Program-made: the position numbers and the translations under genes | The notes under the pieces: generated by a model | The model's database searches: none | The model's input: only the letters and a program-made list of their open reading frames with translations | What the model was told of the DNA's origin: nothing | Part shown: positions 49,630-59,686 of the stretch, piece by piece | Numbering within the stretch: position 1 is the stretch's first letter | Layout: each line of letters opens with the position of its first letter | Assembly (NCBI GenBank): GCA_009377395.1 | Contig: WHUB01000009.1 | Span: 472-64,471 of the forward strand | Length of the DNA: 64,000 nt | Direction of reading: 5' to 3' | Source: Actinophytocola sp. | GTDB lineage: Bacteria > Actinomycetota > Actinomycetes > Mycobacteriales > Pseudonocardiaceae

Positions 49630-50876
49630 TGTTCGAATATCTTCTCTACTACCCGGTCACGTTCATCTTGTGGGTCTGGCACAAGGTGTTCGGCTTTGTG
49701 TTCGACGAGGCCAACGCGATCTCCTGGGTACTGGGCATCGTCTTCCTGACCTTCACCGTCAGGGCGATCCTGTTCAAGCCGTTCGTGAGCCAGGTCCGCT
49801 CGATGAAGAAGATGCAGGACTTCGCTCCCGAGATCAAGAAGATCCAGAAGCGCTACGCGAACGATCGGCAGCGGCAGGCGCAGGCGATGCAGAAGCTGCA
49901 GCGCGAGCACGGCGTCAACCCGCTCGGCGGCTGCCTGCCGATCCTGCTCCAGGTCCCGGTCTTCATCGGCCTGAACCACACGCTGCGCGCGTTCCAGTAC
50001 CACTACGATAACCATCCGAACTGGGGCAACTACTTCTTCGACCGCACCGGTGTCGAGCAGTACATCAACGCCGACCTGTTCGGCTCGCACCTCGGTCAGG
50101 CGATCTACAACACCGGGCTCACCGGTGGCAGCGGTGATGGCGCCTTCCACGCCACCGCGATCCCGGTCGCGATCCCGCTGATGATCCTGGCCAGCATTTT
50201 GACGCACCTGACCGCGCGGCACTCGGTGGAGCGGCAGAACCCGGCGTCCGCGACGCAGCAGACCGCCATGATGAACAAGCTGACGCTGTACATCTTCCCA
50301 GTCGGCCTGCTGGTGTTCGGTGCGTTCTTGCCGATCGGTCTGCTGGTCTACTTCCTCTCCAACAACGCGTGGACGCTGATGCAGCAGCGAGTCGTCTACA
50401 CCAAGATCGACAAGGAGGAAGAGGCGAAGAAGGCCGAGGTGACCGAGAAGCGGAGCACCCTCGCGCCGAAGCCGGGCCAGAAGCCGGGCCAGAAGCCGAG
50501 CCAGAAGCCGAGCCAGAAGCCGAGCCAGAAGCCGAGCCAGAAGCCGAGCCAGAAGCCGAGCCAGCAGAAGAAGCGCACGACGAGCACGTCGACGAAGAGC
50601 GGCACCACGAAGAACGCCTCCACCAAGAGCGGCACTGCGGCGAAGAAGCAGCAAGGCCAGACCAAGTCCCAGGGACAGAGCAAGGCCAAGAGCCAGAGCA
50701 AGTCGAAGGCGACTCAAGGCTCGTCCGGGGGCAAGGCGGCAGATGACACGTCGTCCGGTGATTCATCCGGTAACTCATCCAGCAAGTCATCGAGTACAGC
50801 GCCACAGAACGGTTCGAGCGAGTCGGGTTCGGTGAGCGGCACCGCGAAGAAGAACGCCGACCGGAAACGGCGCTAG
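49629..50876 (+). CDS. yidC: membrane protein insertase YidC/Oxa1
   Basis: WVLGIVFLTFTVRAILFKPFVSQVRSMKKMQDFAPEIKKIQKRY...; GTG start. Confidence 0.97.
   Translation: MFEYLLYYPVTFILWVWHKVFGFVFDEANAISWVLGIVFLTFTVRAILFKPFVSQVRSMKKMQDFAPEIKKIQKRYANDRQRQAQAMQKLQREHGVNPLGGCLPILLQVPVFIGLNHTLRAFQYHYDNHPNWGNYFFDRTGVEQYINADLFGSHLGQAIYNTGLTGGSGDGAFHATAIPVAIPLMILASILTHLTARHSVERQNPASATQQTAMMNKLTLYIFPVGLLVFGAFLPIGLLVYFLSNNAWTLMQQRVVYTKIDKEEEAKKAEVTEKRSTLAPKPGQKPGQKPSQKPSQKPSQKPSQKPSQKPSQQKKRTTSTSTKSGTTKNASTKSGTAAKKQQGQTKSQGQSKAKSQSKSKATQGSSGGKAADDTSSGDSSGNSSSKSSSTAPQNGSSESGSVSGTAKKNADRKRR
50469..50564 (+). repeat. eight tandem 12-bp units in the yidC tail encoding KPGQ x2, KPSQ x6
   Basis: aagccgggccag x2 then aagccgagccag x6, uninterrupted. 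Confidence 0.95.
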
Positions 50877-50896
50877 GGCAGAGAAGGAGACCGATC

Positions 50897-51454
50897 ATGG
50901 CTGAGACGGCGCAGAAGGCTGTCGAGTCGGAACCCGCCGACGTGGTCGCACCGGAAGACGCACCACGGTCGGAGCGGTCCGGCGAGGCCGACGACGCGTT
51001 GGTGCGAGAGGGCGACATCGCCGGTGACTATCTTGAGCGGCTGCTCGATCTGCTCGACTACGACGGCGACATCGACCTCGACGTCGAGAGCGGCCGGGCG
51101 ATCGTGAGCATCGACGGCGGTGAGGACCTCGACAAGCTCGTCGGCCCGCGCGGCAATGTGCTCGAGGCGTTGCAGGAGCTGACCCGGCTCGCGGTGCAGC
51201 AGGAGACCGGGATTCGGAGCAGGCTGATGCTCGACATCGCCGGGTGGCGGGCCGACCGCCGCGAGGAGCTGAGCGAGCTGGGCAGGACGGCGGCGGAGCG
51301 CGTCGCGGAGACCGGCGAGCCCGCTCGGCTGAAGCCGATGACGCCGTTCGAGCGCAAGGTCGTGCACGACGCGGTCGCGGAGGTGACCGGCGTGACGAGC
51401 GAGAGCGAGGGCGAGGAGCCGCGGCGGCGGGTCGTGGTGATTCCGGAAACCTGA
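50897..51454 (+). CDS. jag: Jag/R3H-KH RNA-binding protein
   Basis: LVGPRGNVLEALQELTRLAVQQETGIRSRLMLDIAGWRADRREEL...MTPFERKVVHDAV. Confidence 0.93.
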   Translation: MAETAQKAVESEPADVVAPEDAPRSERSGEADDALVREGDIAGDYLERLLDLLDYDGDIDLDVESGRAIVSIDGGEDLDKLVGPRGNVLEALQELTRLAVQQETGIRSRLMLDIAGWRADRREELSELGRTAAERVAETGEPARLKPMTPFERKVVHDAVAEVTGVTSESEGEEPRRRVVVIPET

Positions 51455-51471
51455 GCGACAAGCCAACGACG

Positions 51472-51504
51472 ACGGGGCGGTCCGATGGGGCCGCCCCGTT
51501 TTCT
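51472..51504 (+). terminator. Rho-independent terminator after jag
   Basis: acggggcgg/ccgccccgt stem followed by tttctt. Confidence 0.75.
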
Positions 51505-51515
51505 TGTGTCACCGG

Positions 51516-51529
51516 GTTTCACGTGAAAC
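51516..51529. promoter_or_regulatory. parS: parS site
   Basis: gtttcacgtgaaac. Confidence 0.92.
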
Positions 51530-51562
51530 GGCGGCGCGGCCGGTGTGTCGGCGAGGGGCTGG

Positions 51563-51576
51563 GTTTCACGTGAAAC
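51563..51576. promoter_or_regulatory. parS: parS site (extended perfect palindrome gggtttcacgtgaaaccc)
   Basis: gtttcacgtgaaac. Confidence 0.93.
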
Positions 51577-51642
51577 CCGGTGTGTGCCGGGCGGCCGATG
51601 GGCGTGAGGGAGAATCAAGCTCCTCACAGAGCTGGAGATGAT

Positions 51643-52326
51643 ATGAGCGCGGTTGAGCATTCGGCACCGACACCCGACCTGGCGCGACGAGTCTTCGGCG
51701 ACCACGTGGCACAGGCCGAGGAGTTCGCCACCTTCCTCGTCGACCGCGGCGTCGTCCGGGGCGTGATCGGTCCTCGCGAGGTAGACCGTCTCTGGGACCG
51801 CCATCTCCTGAACTCCGCCGTGCTGTCCGAGCGGATCCCGGACGGCGCTCGCGTGATCGATGTCGGTTCCGGCGGCGGCTTCCCCGGCGTGCCGGTGGCG
51901 ATCGTGCGACCGGACGTCGACATGGTGTTGCTGGAGCCGATGGCCCGGCGAATCGACTGGCTGCATGAGGTCGTCGACCGGCTCGGGCTGGCGAACGCGA
52001 CGGTGCTCCGGGGTCGCGCGGAAGAACGCGCGGTCCGGGACTCGGTCGGCACGGCGGATGTGGTGACCGCGCGTGCCCTCGCGCCGCTCGGTCGGCTGGC
52101 CAGATGGTGCCTCCCACTAGTTCGCCAGGACGGCTCGATTTTCGCCCTCAAGGGTGAGAGCGCGGCCGACGAGATCGGGCGGGACGCGCACGAGATTCGC
52201 TCGGCGGGCGGGCTGGATCCGGTCGTGCTTCAGTGCGGCAGCGGCGTCCTGGAGCGGCCGACGACCGTGGTGCGGATCCGCAAGGGTGGGCCGCGAGCCG
52301 GGCGGTCCCGCCGGAAAAGAGCGTGA
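51643..52326 (+). CDS. rsmG: 16S rRNA (guanine527-N7)-methyltransferase RsmG/GidB
   Basis: GPREVDRLWDRHLLNSAVLSERIPDGARVIDVGSGGGFPGVPVAIVRPD. Confidence 0.97.
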   Translation: MSAVEHSAPTPDLARRVFGDHVAQAEEFATFLVDRGVVRGVIGPREVDRLWDRHLLNSAVLSERIPDGARVIDVGSGGGFPGVPVAIVRPDVDMVLLEPMARRIDWLHEVVDRLGLANATVLRGRAEERAVRDSVGTADVVTARALAPLGRLARWCLPLVRQDGSIFALKGESAADEIGRDAHEIRSAGGLDPVVLQCGSGVLERPTTVVRIRKGGPRAGRSRRKRA

Positions 52327-52487
52327 CGACGGGCCGGGGGTGTGTTTCGTGTCCAACGCGCCCCTACGCTGTTCTACTTCCCACCTCGGCCATGGGAGGA
52401 TGATGCCGCCGCGCTCGGACGGGGTGTGCGCCGTCGGATGGTCGCGGACCGATCGCACAGACAACGAGCTGTCGCCGGTCGAGGAGC

Positions 52488-53510
52488 TTGAATGTTGCTA
52501 CACCACGACAAGACAGGGATGTTCCACGTGAAACGGTGCACGCTCAAGCAAGCGAGTACAGCGACGAGCGCAGGCGGGAGGTGCCTGCACCCGTGAACCC
52601 CCCAGCCGTTCCCGGCGAGCAGGGCAATGCGCCGGCCTGGACCCCCATCGCCGAAGAGGCCGTTCGCGCGGCGCGGGTCCTTCACCCCCAAGACAACGCG
52701 CTCCCCCGCCCCACCAAACGACGCGTCATCACGGTCGCGAACCAGAAGGGCGGCGTCGGCAAGACCACCAGCGCCGTGAACCTCGCGGCCGCCCTCGCTC
52801 TCCACGGTCTCCGGGTGCTCGTGATCGACCTGGACCCCCAAGGCAACGCCAGCACGGCGCTCGGCGTCGAGCACCGCTCCGGCACGCCCTCGATCTACGA
52901 GGTGCTGATCGGAGACGTGTCGGTGCCCGACGCGACGTCGGTGAGCGACCAGTCCGACAACCTCTTCTGCGTCCCGGCGACGATCGACCTCGCTGGCTCC
53001 GAGATCGAGCTGGTCGAGATGTCCTCGCGCGAGTCCCGGCTCAAGGAGGCGCTCACGAGCCAGTCCTTGGACGCGATGGACGTCGACTACGTCTTCATCG
53101 ACTGCCCGCCGTCGCTCGGTCTGCTCACGGTGAACGCGCTCGTGGCCGCGCACGAGGTGATGATCCCGATCCAGTGCGAGTACTACGCGCTGGAGGGGCT
53201 CGGTCAGCTGCTCAGCAACATCGAGCTGGTGCAGGCTCACCTCAATCGCGATCTGACCGTCTCCACGATCCTGCTCACGATGTACGACGGCCGGACGAAG
53301 CTCGCCGATCAGGTCGCGGAAGAGGTCAGGAAGCACTTCGGCGAGGTCGTGCTCCGCACCATCATCCCCCGCAGCGTGAAGGTCTCCGAGGCACCCGGCT
53401 ATGGCCAGACCGTGCTCGCCTACGATCCCGGTTCGCGGGGATCGATGAGCTACGTCGACGCGGCCAAGGAAGTCGCCGAACGGGGTGTCGAGCGCCAGGA
53501 TGCGTCGTGA
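52488..53510 (+). CDS. parA: chromosome partitioning ATPase ParA
   Basis: VITVANQKGGVGKTTSAVNLAAALALHGLRVLVIDLDPQGNASTALG; start uncertain (GTG 52536 possible). Confidence 0.95.
   Translation: MNVATPRQDRDVPRETVHAQASEYSDERRREVPAPVNPPAVPGEQGNAPAWTPIAEEAVRAARVLHPQDNALPRPTKRRVITVANQKGGVGKTTSAVNLAAALALHGLRVLVIDLDPQGNASTALGVEHRSGTPSIYEVLIGDVSVPDATSVSDQSDNLFCVPATIDLAGSEIELVEMSSRESRLKEALTSQSLDAMDVDYVFIDCPPSLGLLTVNALVAAHEVMIPIQCEYYALEGLGQLLSNIELVQAHLNRDLTVSTILLTMYDGRTKLADQVAEEVRKHFGEVVLRTIIPRSVKVSEAPGYGQTVLAYDPGSRGSMSYVDAAKEVAERGVERQDAS
52521..52534. promoter_or_regulatory. parS: parS-like site at the 5' end of parA
   Basis: gttccacgtgaaac. Confidence 0.85.
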
Positions 53511-53577
53511 TCGGCCCGGCGCGGGGCATACTCGTTCACGTCGGCACGATCGCTGACTCAGGAGGACAGGAGTAGGC

Positions 53578-54558
53578 ATGGTTGAGCGAAGGGGTGGGCT
53601 CGGCAAGGGGCTCGCGGCGCTGATCCCTACCGGCCCCGCGACGGCGGACGACCAGGACGGTGAGGCCGCACCGAAGGCCAACATCAAGGTCGTCAACAAC
53701 GCGGACTGGTTCGCCGCGAACGGTTCCATCAGCAAGCCACACGGCGAGGTGGCCGGTGCGGTGTACCAAGAGGTGCCCGTCGCTTCGGTCACGCCCAACC
53801 CCCGGCAGCCCCGGCAGGTCTTCGACGAGGAGTCGCTGGCCGAGCTGCAGCACTCGATCCGCGAGTTCGGCCTCATGCAGCCGATCGTGGTGCGGCAGCT
53901 CGAAGACGAGAACTACGAGCTCGTCATGGGCGAGCGGCGGCTGCGTGCCGCCGAGCGGGCCGGTCTGGACAAGATCCCCGCGATCGTGCGGCAGACCGCG
54001 GACGACGCGATGCTGCGCGACGCACTGCTGGAGAACATCCACCGGGTCCAGCTGAACCCGCTCGAAGAGGCGTCCGCGTACCAGCAGCTGCTGGAAGAGT
54101 TCGAGGTGACCCACGAGGAGCTCGCCGGTCGCATCGGCCGAAGCCGCCCCGTCATCACCAACACCATCCGGCTGCTCCGGCTCCCCTTCCCGGTGCAGCG
54201 GCGGGTCGCGGCCGGGGTGCTGTCCGCCGGGCACGCCCGCGCCCTGCTGTCGCTCGAAGATCCGGACAGCCAGGAGGACCTCGCCGGCCGCATCGTGTCG
54301 GAGGGTCTCTCCGTCCGCGCGACCGAGGAAGCGGTCACGCTCGCCAAGCGAGAGGAACCGGCCAAGCCGAAGCCGCAACAGCGCAAGCCGATGCAGGCGC
54401 CCGGTTTACAGGAGACCGCCGAGCGGCTTTCCGACGCTTTCGACACCAAGGTGAAAATCGACCTCGGAAAGCGAAAGGGTCGGATCGTCGTCGAGTTCGG
54501 CTCGGTCGATGATTTGGAGCGCATTATCGGGCTGATGGACCCGAACAAATCATCGTAG
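53578..54558 (+). CDS. parB: chromosome partitioning protein ParB
   Basis: [34 protein letters not shown]...[14 protein letters not shown]. Confidence 0.98.
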   Translation: MVERRGGLGKGLAALIPTGPATADDQDGEAAPKANIKVVNNADWFAANGSISKPHGEVAGAVYQEVPVASVTPNPRQPRQVFDEESLAELQHSIREFGLMQPIVVRQLEDENYELVMGERRLRAAERAGLDKIPAIVRQTADDAMLRDALLENIHRVQLNPLEEASAYQQLLEEFEVTHEELAGRIGRSRPVITNTIRLLRLPFPVQRRVAAGVLSAGHARALLSLEDPDSQEDLAGRIVSEGLSVRATEEAVTLAKREEPAKPKPQQRKPMQAPGLQETAERLSDAFDTKVKIDLGKRKGRIVVEFGSVDDLERIIGLMDPNKSS

Positions 54559-54657
54559 CCAGCAAACCACCGCTTTTCCGGCAAATAGGACCAATGAGAA
54601 CGGCGAAATGGCTGCGGCCCCCACTCCAGGTCAATTCGTCACGGTGATGATTCGCGA

Positions 54658-55605
54658 TCAGCCGCGGTTGACCGCCTGATCGATCAGATCGGAGTAGATG
54701 GCGCCGATCGACTTGCCGGACGCCTCGATCGCCATCGGCACCGTCGAGGTCTCGGTCAGCCCCGGCGAGATGTTCACCTCGAGGAACTGCACGGTGCCGT
54801 CCTCGGCGACCACGGCGTCGGTGCGCGAGATGTCGCGCAGCCCGAGCAGCTGGTGGGCGGCCACCGCCAACTCGCCGACCGCGCGGGCAGCGTCGTCGGA
54901 CAGCCGCGCCGGGGTGAAGAAGTCGGTCAGCCCGGCCGTGTAGCGGGCGGTGTAGTCGTAGATCCCGCTCTCCGGCACGATCTCGACGGCGGGCAGCGCG
55001 ACCGGCTGGTCGTTCAGCTCGATCACCGTCACCGCGACCTCGGTGCCGGAGACGTAGCGTTCGGCCAGCACGGTCTCGCCGTAGGCGAAGCAGCCGACCA
55101 TGGCCGTCGGCAGCTCGATGGCGTCGGTCACGACTTGGGCCCCGAGCGCGGAACCGCCCTGGTCCGGCTTGAGGATGAGCGGCAGCCCGATGCGGCTGAC
55201 CATCGCGTCGAGCACCGCCTGCGCGCCCAGCTCGCGGAAGGTGCTGTGCGGCAGCACCACCCACTCCGGGGTCGGGTGCCCGGCCTCGAGCAGCTCGGCC
55301 TTCGCGATCGGCTTGTCCCATGCCCGGCGGCAGGCGTGCGCGGTGGTGCCGACGAACGGGATGTCGAGCATTTCGAGGATCGACTGCACCGAGCCGTTCT
55401 CGCCCTCGCCGCCGTGCAGCGCGATCACGGCCGCCGCCGGGCGTTCGGTGCGCAGCCGGGTGATCAGCTCAGCGTCGGTGTCCCACTCCTCGACGTGAAA
55501 CCCCTCGTCGCGCAGCACCGCCGAGAGCCTCCGCCCCGAGCGCAACGAGACGTCGCGTTCATGCGAGAGCCCGCCCGCGAGCACGGCGATGGTTCGATCT
55601 GCCAC
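54658..55605 (-). CDS. D-alanine-D-alanine ligase-like ATP-grasp enzyme
   Basis: AVLAGGLSHERDVSLRSGRRLSAVL..., LPLILKPDQGGSALGAQVV, VQFLEVNISPGLTETS. Confidence 0.88.
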   Translation of the reverse strand: MADRTIAVLAGGLSHERDVSLRSGRRLSAVLRDEGFHVEEWDTDAELITRLRTERPAAAVIALHGGEGENGSVQSILEMLDIPFVGTTAHACRRAWDKPIAKAELLEAGHPTPEWVVLPHSTFRELGAQAVLDAMVSRIGLPLILKPDQGGSALGAQVVTDAIELPTAMVGCFAYGETVLAERYVSGTEVAVTVIELNDQPVALPAVEIVPESGIYDYTARYTAGLTDFFTPARLSDDAARAVGELAVAAHQLLGLRDISRTDAVVAEDGTVQFLEVNISPGLTETSTVPMAIEASGKSIGAIYSDLIDQAVNRG

Positions 55606-55650
55606 GACAGGACAACTCCTTGATTTGACGATGAACGGTGCGCCGGAGCG

Positions 55651-56988
55651 CTAGGCGGTGTCCGGCGACGGCGACTCCGGTCCCGAGGTGAGTCGGGTGT
55701 GGACCGTACCGAAGGTGCGGACCAGCTCCAATTCGGACTCGAGCACTGCCGCCAGCCTACGCACCCCTTCCTTGAGCCGCTCGGGCGTCGGGTAGCAGTA
55801 CGACAGCCGCATCTGCCTGCTGCCGAAGTCGTCGCCGTAGAAGCCGGTGCCCGACGCGTAGGCCACCCGGGCCGTCACCGCGCGCGGCAGCATCGCCTTG
55901 GTGTCCACGCCCTCCGGCACCGTCAGCCACACGTAGAACCCGCCGTCCGGGTGAGTCCAGGTGCAGCCCGGTGGCATGTGCTGCTCCAGCGCGGACAGGA
56001 TGGCGTCCCGGCGCTCCCGGTAGATCTCGCGGAACTTCTTGATCTGGCCCATCCAGTCGTGGGTCGACAGGTACCGCGAGACGAGCAGCTGGTTCAGCGT
56101 CGGCGGGCACAGCGTGGCCGACTCGGCGGCGAGCACCAGCTTCTCCCGCACCGCGTGCGGCGCCAGCACCCAGCCGACCCTGATGCCGGAGGCGAACGTC
56201 TTGGAGAACGACCCGAGGTAGACGACGTTGTCCGGGTCGGTGGCCCGCAGCGCCGGGTAGATCTGGCCGTCGAAGCCGAGCAGCCCGTACGGGTTGTCCT
56301 CGATGACCAGCACGCCGTGCCTGCGGCAGATCTCGAGCACCTGCTCCCGCCGCGACACCGCCATGGTGACGCCGGCCGGGTTGTGGAAGTTCGGGATGGT
56401 GTAAAGGAACTTGACCCGCCTGCCCTGCTTGGCGGTCTGCGTCAGCGCCTCCTCCAGCCGGGCGGGCACCAGGCCGTCGTCGTCCATCTCGACGTGCACG
56501 ACCTGGGCCTGGTACGCGGTGAAGGAGCCGAGCGCGCCGACGTACGACGGCCCCTCGGCGATCACGACGTCGCCGGGGTCGCAGAACAGCCGCGTCACCA
56601 TGTCCAGGCCCATCTGCGAGCCGACCGTCACGACGACGTCGTCCGGGTGCGCCGAGATGTCCTCGAGCGCCATGATCTCGCAGATCTGCTCCCGCAGCTT
56701 CGGCACGCCGTGCGCGGAGCCGTACTGCAGCGCGGTCATGCCGTCCTCGGCGATGGTGTCCGACAGCTGCGTCGCCAGCGACTCCAGCGGCAGCGCGGCG
56801 AGGTTGGGCATCCCGCCCGCCAGCGAGACCACCTCCGGCCTGCTCGCCACCGCGAACAACGCCCTGATCTCGGACGCCGTCATGCCCTCGGTGCGGGCGG
56901 CGTAGCGGTCGAGATGCGGGTCGAGCTTGCGGGGCGCCTGCCCCGCGGGCTCGGAACTCGGGTCAGCTGGAGTCATCTGGCTCGTCAC
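55651..56988 (-). CDS. PLP-dependent aminotransferase (class I/II)
   Basis: VVSLAGGMPNLAALPLESLA..., VIEDNPYGLLGFDG, YLGSFSKTFASGIRVGWVLAP. Confidence 0.93.
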   Translation of the reverse strand: MTSQMTPADPSSEPAGQAPRKLDPHLDRYAARTEGMTASEIRALFAVASRPEVVSLAGGMPNLAALPLESLATQLSDTIAEDGMTALQYGSAHGVPKLREQICEIMALEDISAHPDDVVVTVGSQMGLDMVTRLFCDPGDVVIAEGPSYVGALGSFTAYQAQVVHVEMDDDGLVPARLEEALTQTAKQGRRVKFLYTIPNFHNPAGVTMAVSRREQVLEICRRHGVLVIEDNPYGLLGFDGQIYPALRATDPDNVVYLGSFSKTFASGIRVGWVLAPHAVREKLVLAAESATLCPPTLNQLLVSRYLSTHDWMGQIKKFREIYRERRDAILSALEQHMPPGCTWTHPDGGFYVWLTVPEGVDTKAMLPRAVTARVAYASGTGFYGDDFGSRQMRLSYCYPTPERLKEGVRRLAAVLESELELVRTFGTVHTRLTSGPESPSPDTA

Positions 56989-57224
56989 CTAGGTCGCGGC
57001 AGTCAGTCCATCGAGTGTAACCAGCCCCTGCCGACCAGCGGTGATGACATCGCATCGCGTCACACTCGGGCGCGACGGCTGGCGGTGGCGTGTCGCATCG
57101 GCATATCCTGTCCGGGGCGGTGCGGCGTGCCGTGCTCGACGTGGTGCCGGTGTCATTCCGGCGCCCTCGCAGGCACCCTCGATGCCCGCCCACGCTAGAT
57201 ACTCGCCGGACTCATGGAGGTCCC

Positions 57225-57866
57225 GTGTCGCGCCATGTCGTCGGCATCACGCTCGACAACTTGGAGGACCTGCCCCGGCCCTGCCGCAGATGCGTGTACT
57301 GGGAGATGGCGCCCCACCTCAGGGGCACCGCGGAGGATTTCGGCGAGACCGAGCTGGAGAAGGAAGCCTGGGTGTCCAGCGTGCTGCTGGAGTGGGGCTC
57401 CTGCGGCCGGGTCGCCTACAGCGGCAAGCTGCCGGTCGGGTTCGTGCTCTACGCGCCGCCGAGCGCCGTGCCCCGTGCGGTCGCCTTCCCGACGTCGCCG
57501 CCGAGCCCGGACGCGGTGCTGCTGACGGCTTTTCACGTGCTGCGCGAGTTCCGTGGCGGCGGGCTCGGCAGGCTGCTGGTGCAGGCCGCCGTGCGCGACC
57601 TGGCCCGGCGCGGCGTGAAGGCCGTCGAGGCGTTCGGTGACGCCGATCCCGACGCGGCGGAGCCCGGCAGCCACGACTGCGTCGTGCCGGCGTCGTTCCT
57701 GACCAGCGTCGGCTTCAAGACGGTGCGCCCGCATCACCGCTGGCCGCTGCTGCGGCTCGAGCTGCGCTCGGCGACGTCGTGGAAGGAAGACGTCGAGTCG
57801 GCGCTGGAAGACCTGCTCGGCCAGGTGACGGTGTCGACGGCGGCGCCGCAGCTCAGCAGGCGGTAG
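57225..57866 (+). CDS. GNAT family N-acetyltransferase
   Basis: LREFRGGGLGRLLVQAAVRDLARRGVKAVEAFGD (acetyl-CoA site); GTG start. Confidence 0.85.
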   Translation: MSRHVVGITLDNLEDLPRPCRRCVYWEMAPHLRGTAEDFGETELEKEAWVSSVLLEWGSCGRVAYSGKLPVGFVLYAPPSAVPRAVAFPTSPPSPDAVLLTAFHVLREFRGGGLGRLLVQAAVRDLARRGVKAVEAFGDADPDAAEPGSHDCVVPASFLTSVGFKTVRPHHRWPLLRLELRSATSWKEDVESALEDLLGQVTVSTAAPQLSRR

Positions 57867-57875
57867 CGCGCCGGG

Positions 57876-59024
57876 TCAGTGCTTGGCGAGCTCGTGCCGG
57901 AGGACGTCGGCGAAGGTGAAGGTGCCGGTCGGCTGGTCGTTCTCACCGAGCAGGTACAGCCGTTTGACCGCGATGAGGATGCCCTCGGCGACGGTGTCGC
58001 GGAAGGCGGGATCGGCCAGCCGCGCCCGGTCGGCCTCGTTGGTGAGGTAGCCGATCTCGGCGCGCACCGCCGGACAGCGGGTCAGCCGCAGGATCTCCCA
58101 CGTCTTCGGGTGCACCCGGCAGTCGAGCATCTTGGTGCGCGCGACCAGCTCGCGCTGGATGTAGCCGGCCAGCAGCTCCCCCACGGTGGACGTCGTCCCG
58201 TTGCCGGTGCCGAAGTGGAACATCGCGATGCCGTTGGCGGCCGGTGAGGGGTTCTTGTCGCAGTGCAGTGAGAGGAACAGGTCCGCGCTTGCCTCGTTGG
58301 CGAACGCGGCCCGCTCCGCCTCACTCGGGCCGCGTTGCGGGCCACGGGAGATCAGCGCCTCCATGCCGGTGGCCTTCATCCTGCCTTCGAGCCTGCGGGC
58401 GAGGTCCCACGCGATGTCGGCCTCCCGCACCCCGGCGACCTGGACGCCCGTGTCGTCGCCGCCGTGACCGGGGTCGATGACGATGCGCTTGCCGCGCAGC
58501 CGGGGGCCCGCCCGCCGCACCTCCTCCTGCTCGCGCAGGAACACCGGCCTGCCGCCGCGCGCCCGGGGCGAGAGCTGCTTGAGCGCCCGCACCGTCGCGG
58601 CGCCGCACATGCCGTCGACCTGCAGGCCGTAGTCGCGCTGGAAGCTGCGCAGCGCCTGCTCGGTGCGCGCGCCGAAGACGCCGTCCGGCCTGCCCGCGTC
58701 GTAGCCGAGCTCGGTGAGCCGCTCCTGCAACGTGAACACGTCGTCGCCGTGCACCTGGGCGGACATCAGGTAGGCGAGCGGTCTGCTGCCGAGGTGGTAG
58801 CTGGCGCCACGCAGCGCCCGATACGTCGCCGGTCCCACGATGCCGTCGGTCAACAGCCCTCTGTGTTGCTGGAAAGTGCGCACGGCGTGCTCGACGTCGC
58901 CGTCGAAGGCGACGTGCTGGGCGCCGTCGGAGCCGTTCGGCAGGGTCAGCAGGCCCAAGCCGATCAGCAGGGACCTGATCTCGGCGACGTCGGGTCCGAC
59001 ATCACCGCGGCGGAGTACCCGCAT
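57876..59024 (-). CDS. N-acetylmuramoyl-L-alanine amidase, CwlM-like (two PG-binding domains plus amidase_3)
   Basis: MRVLRRGDVGPDVAEIRSLLIGLGLL..., GKRIVIDPGHGGDDTGVQVAGVREADIAWDLARRLEGRM. Confidence 0.92.
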   Translation of the reverse strand: MRVLRRGDVGPDVAEIRSLLIGLGLLTLPNGSDGAQHVAFDGDVEHAVRTFQQHRGLLTDGIVGPATYRALRGASYHLGSRPLAYLMSAQVHGDDVFTLQERLTELGYDAGRPDGVFGARTEQALRSFQRDYGLQVDGMCGAATVRALKQLSPRARGGRPVFLREQEEVRRAGPRLRGKRIVIDPGHGGDDTGVQVAGVREADIAWDLARRLEGRMKATGMEALISRGPQRGPSEAERAAFANEASADLFLSLHCDKNPSPAANGIAMFHFGTGNGTTSTVGELLAGYIQRELVARTKMLDCRVHPKTWEILRLTRCPAVRAEIGYLTNEADRARLADPAFRDTVAEGILIAVKRLYLLGENDQPTGTFTFADVLRHELAKH

Positions 59025-59321
59025 GCACTCCTCGCTCTTTCCGTGTGCGCCAGCATTCACCGAAGAAGAGGTGAACCCCGAGTCATTCTCGGGAGTTCCA
59101 TTGTGCCTTGTGAACCCAGCGTGAACGCGCAGGGAGGGTGGGCGCGTGCGGGATTGCGGCCCTATGGACCAACGGGTCGCGGGTTCGGCCCACACTCAGT
59201 GCTCGTCAGCGGCCGGTCACCACAGACAAGGTCACCACCGGACGCCGCGCGAGCGACGAGTGGTGGTGACCCTGTGTGATTTCCGTCTGTCAGTACGTGC
59301 CGGTAACTGGCGCGGCTGAGC

Positions 59322-59651
59322 CTAGTTGAGGACGTCGGAGAGGTCGTTGAGCAGCGCGGCCTTGGCCTTGGCTCCGACGATCTGCTTGACCGGCTTGCCG
59401 TCCTGGAACAGGATCAGCGTCGGCACCGACATGACCTGGAAGTCCCGCGCGGTGCCGGGGTTCTGGTCGATGTCGAGCTTGGCGACCGTCAGCTTGTCGG
59501 CGTGCTCGCTCGCGATCTCCTCCAGCACCGGGGCGACCATCTTGCACGGGCCGCACCAGGTGGCCCAGAAGTCGACCAGGACGGGCTTGTCGCTGCCGAG
59601 GACGTCGGACTTGAAGCTGTCGTCGGTGACGGTGACGGTGGAACCGGCCAT
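59322..59651 (-). CDS. trxA: thioredoxin
   Basis: VLVDFWATWCGPCKMVAPVLEEIA. Confidence 0.98.
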   Translation of the reverse strand: MAGSTVTVTDDSFKSDVLGSDKPVLVDFWATWCGPCKMVAPVLEEIASEHADKLTVAKLDIDQNPGTARDFQVMSVPTLILFQDGKPVKQIVGAKAKAALLNDLSDVLN

Positions 59652-59686
59652 CGAATTTTCTCCTTTGTCGGTTGTGCTGTCGTGTG

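Noticed and set aside
50105-51018. Minus-strand ORFs over yidC (GSASGSASGSASG... repeats)
   Set aside because: Repeat peptide is just the antisense translation of the KPSQ 12-bp tandem array.
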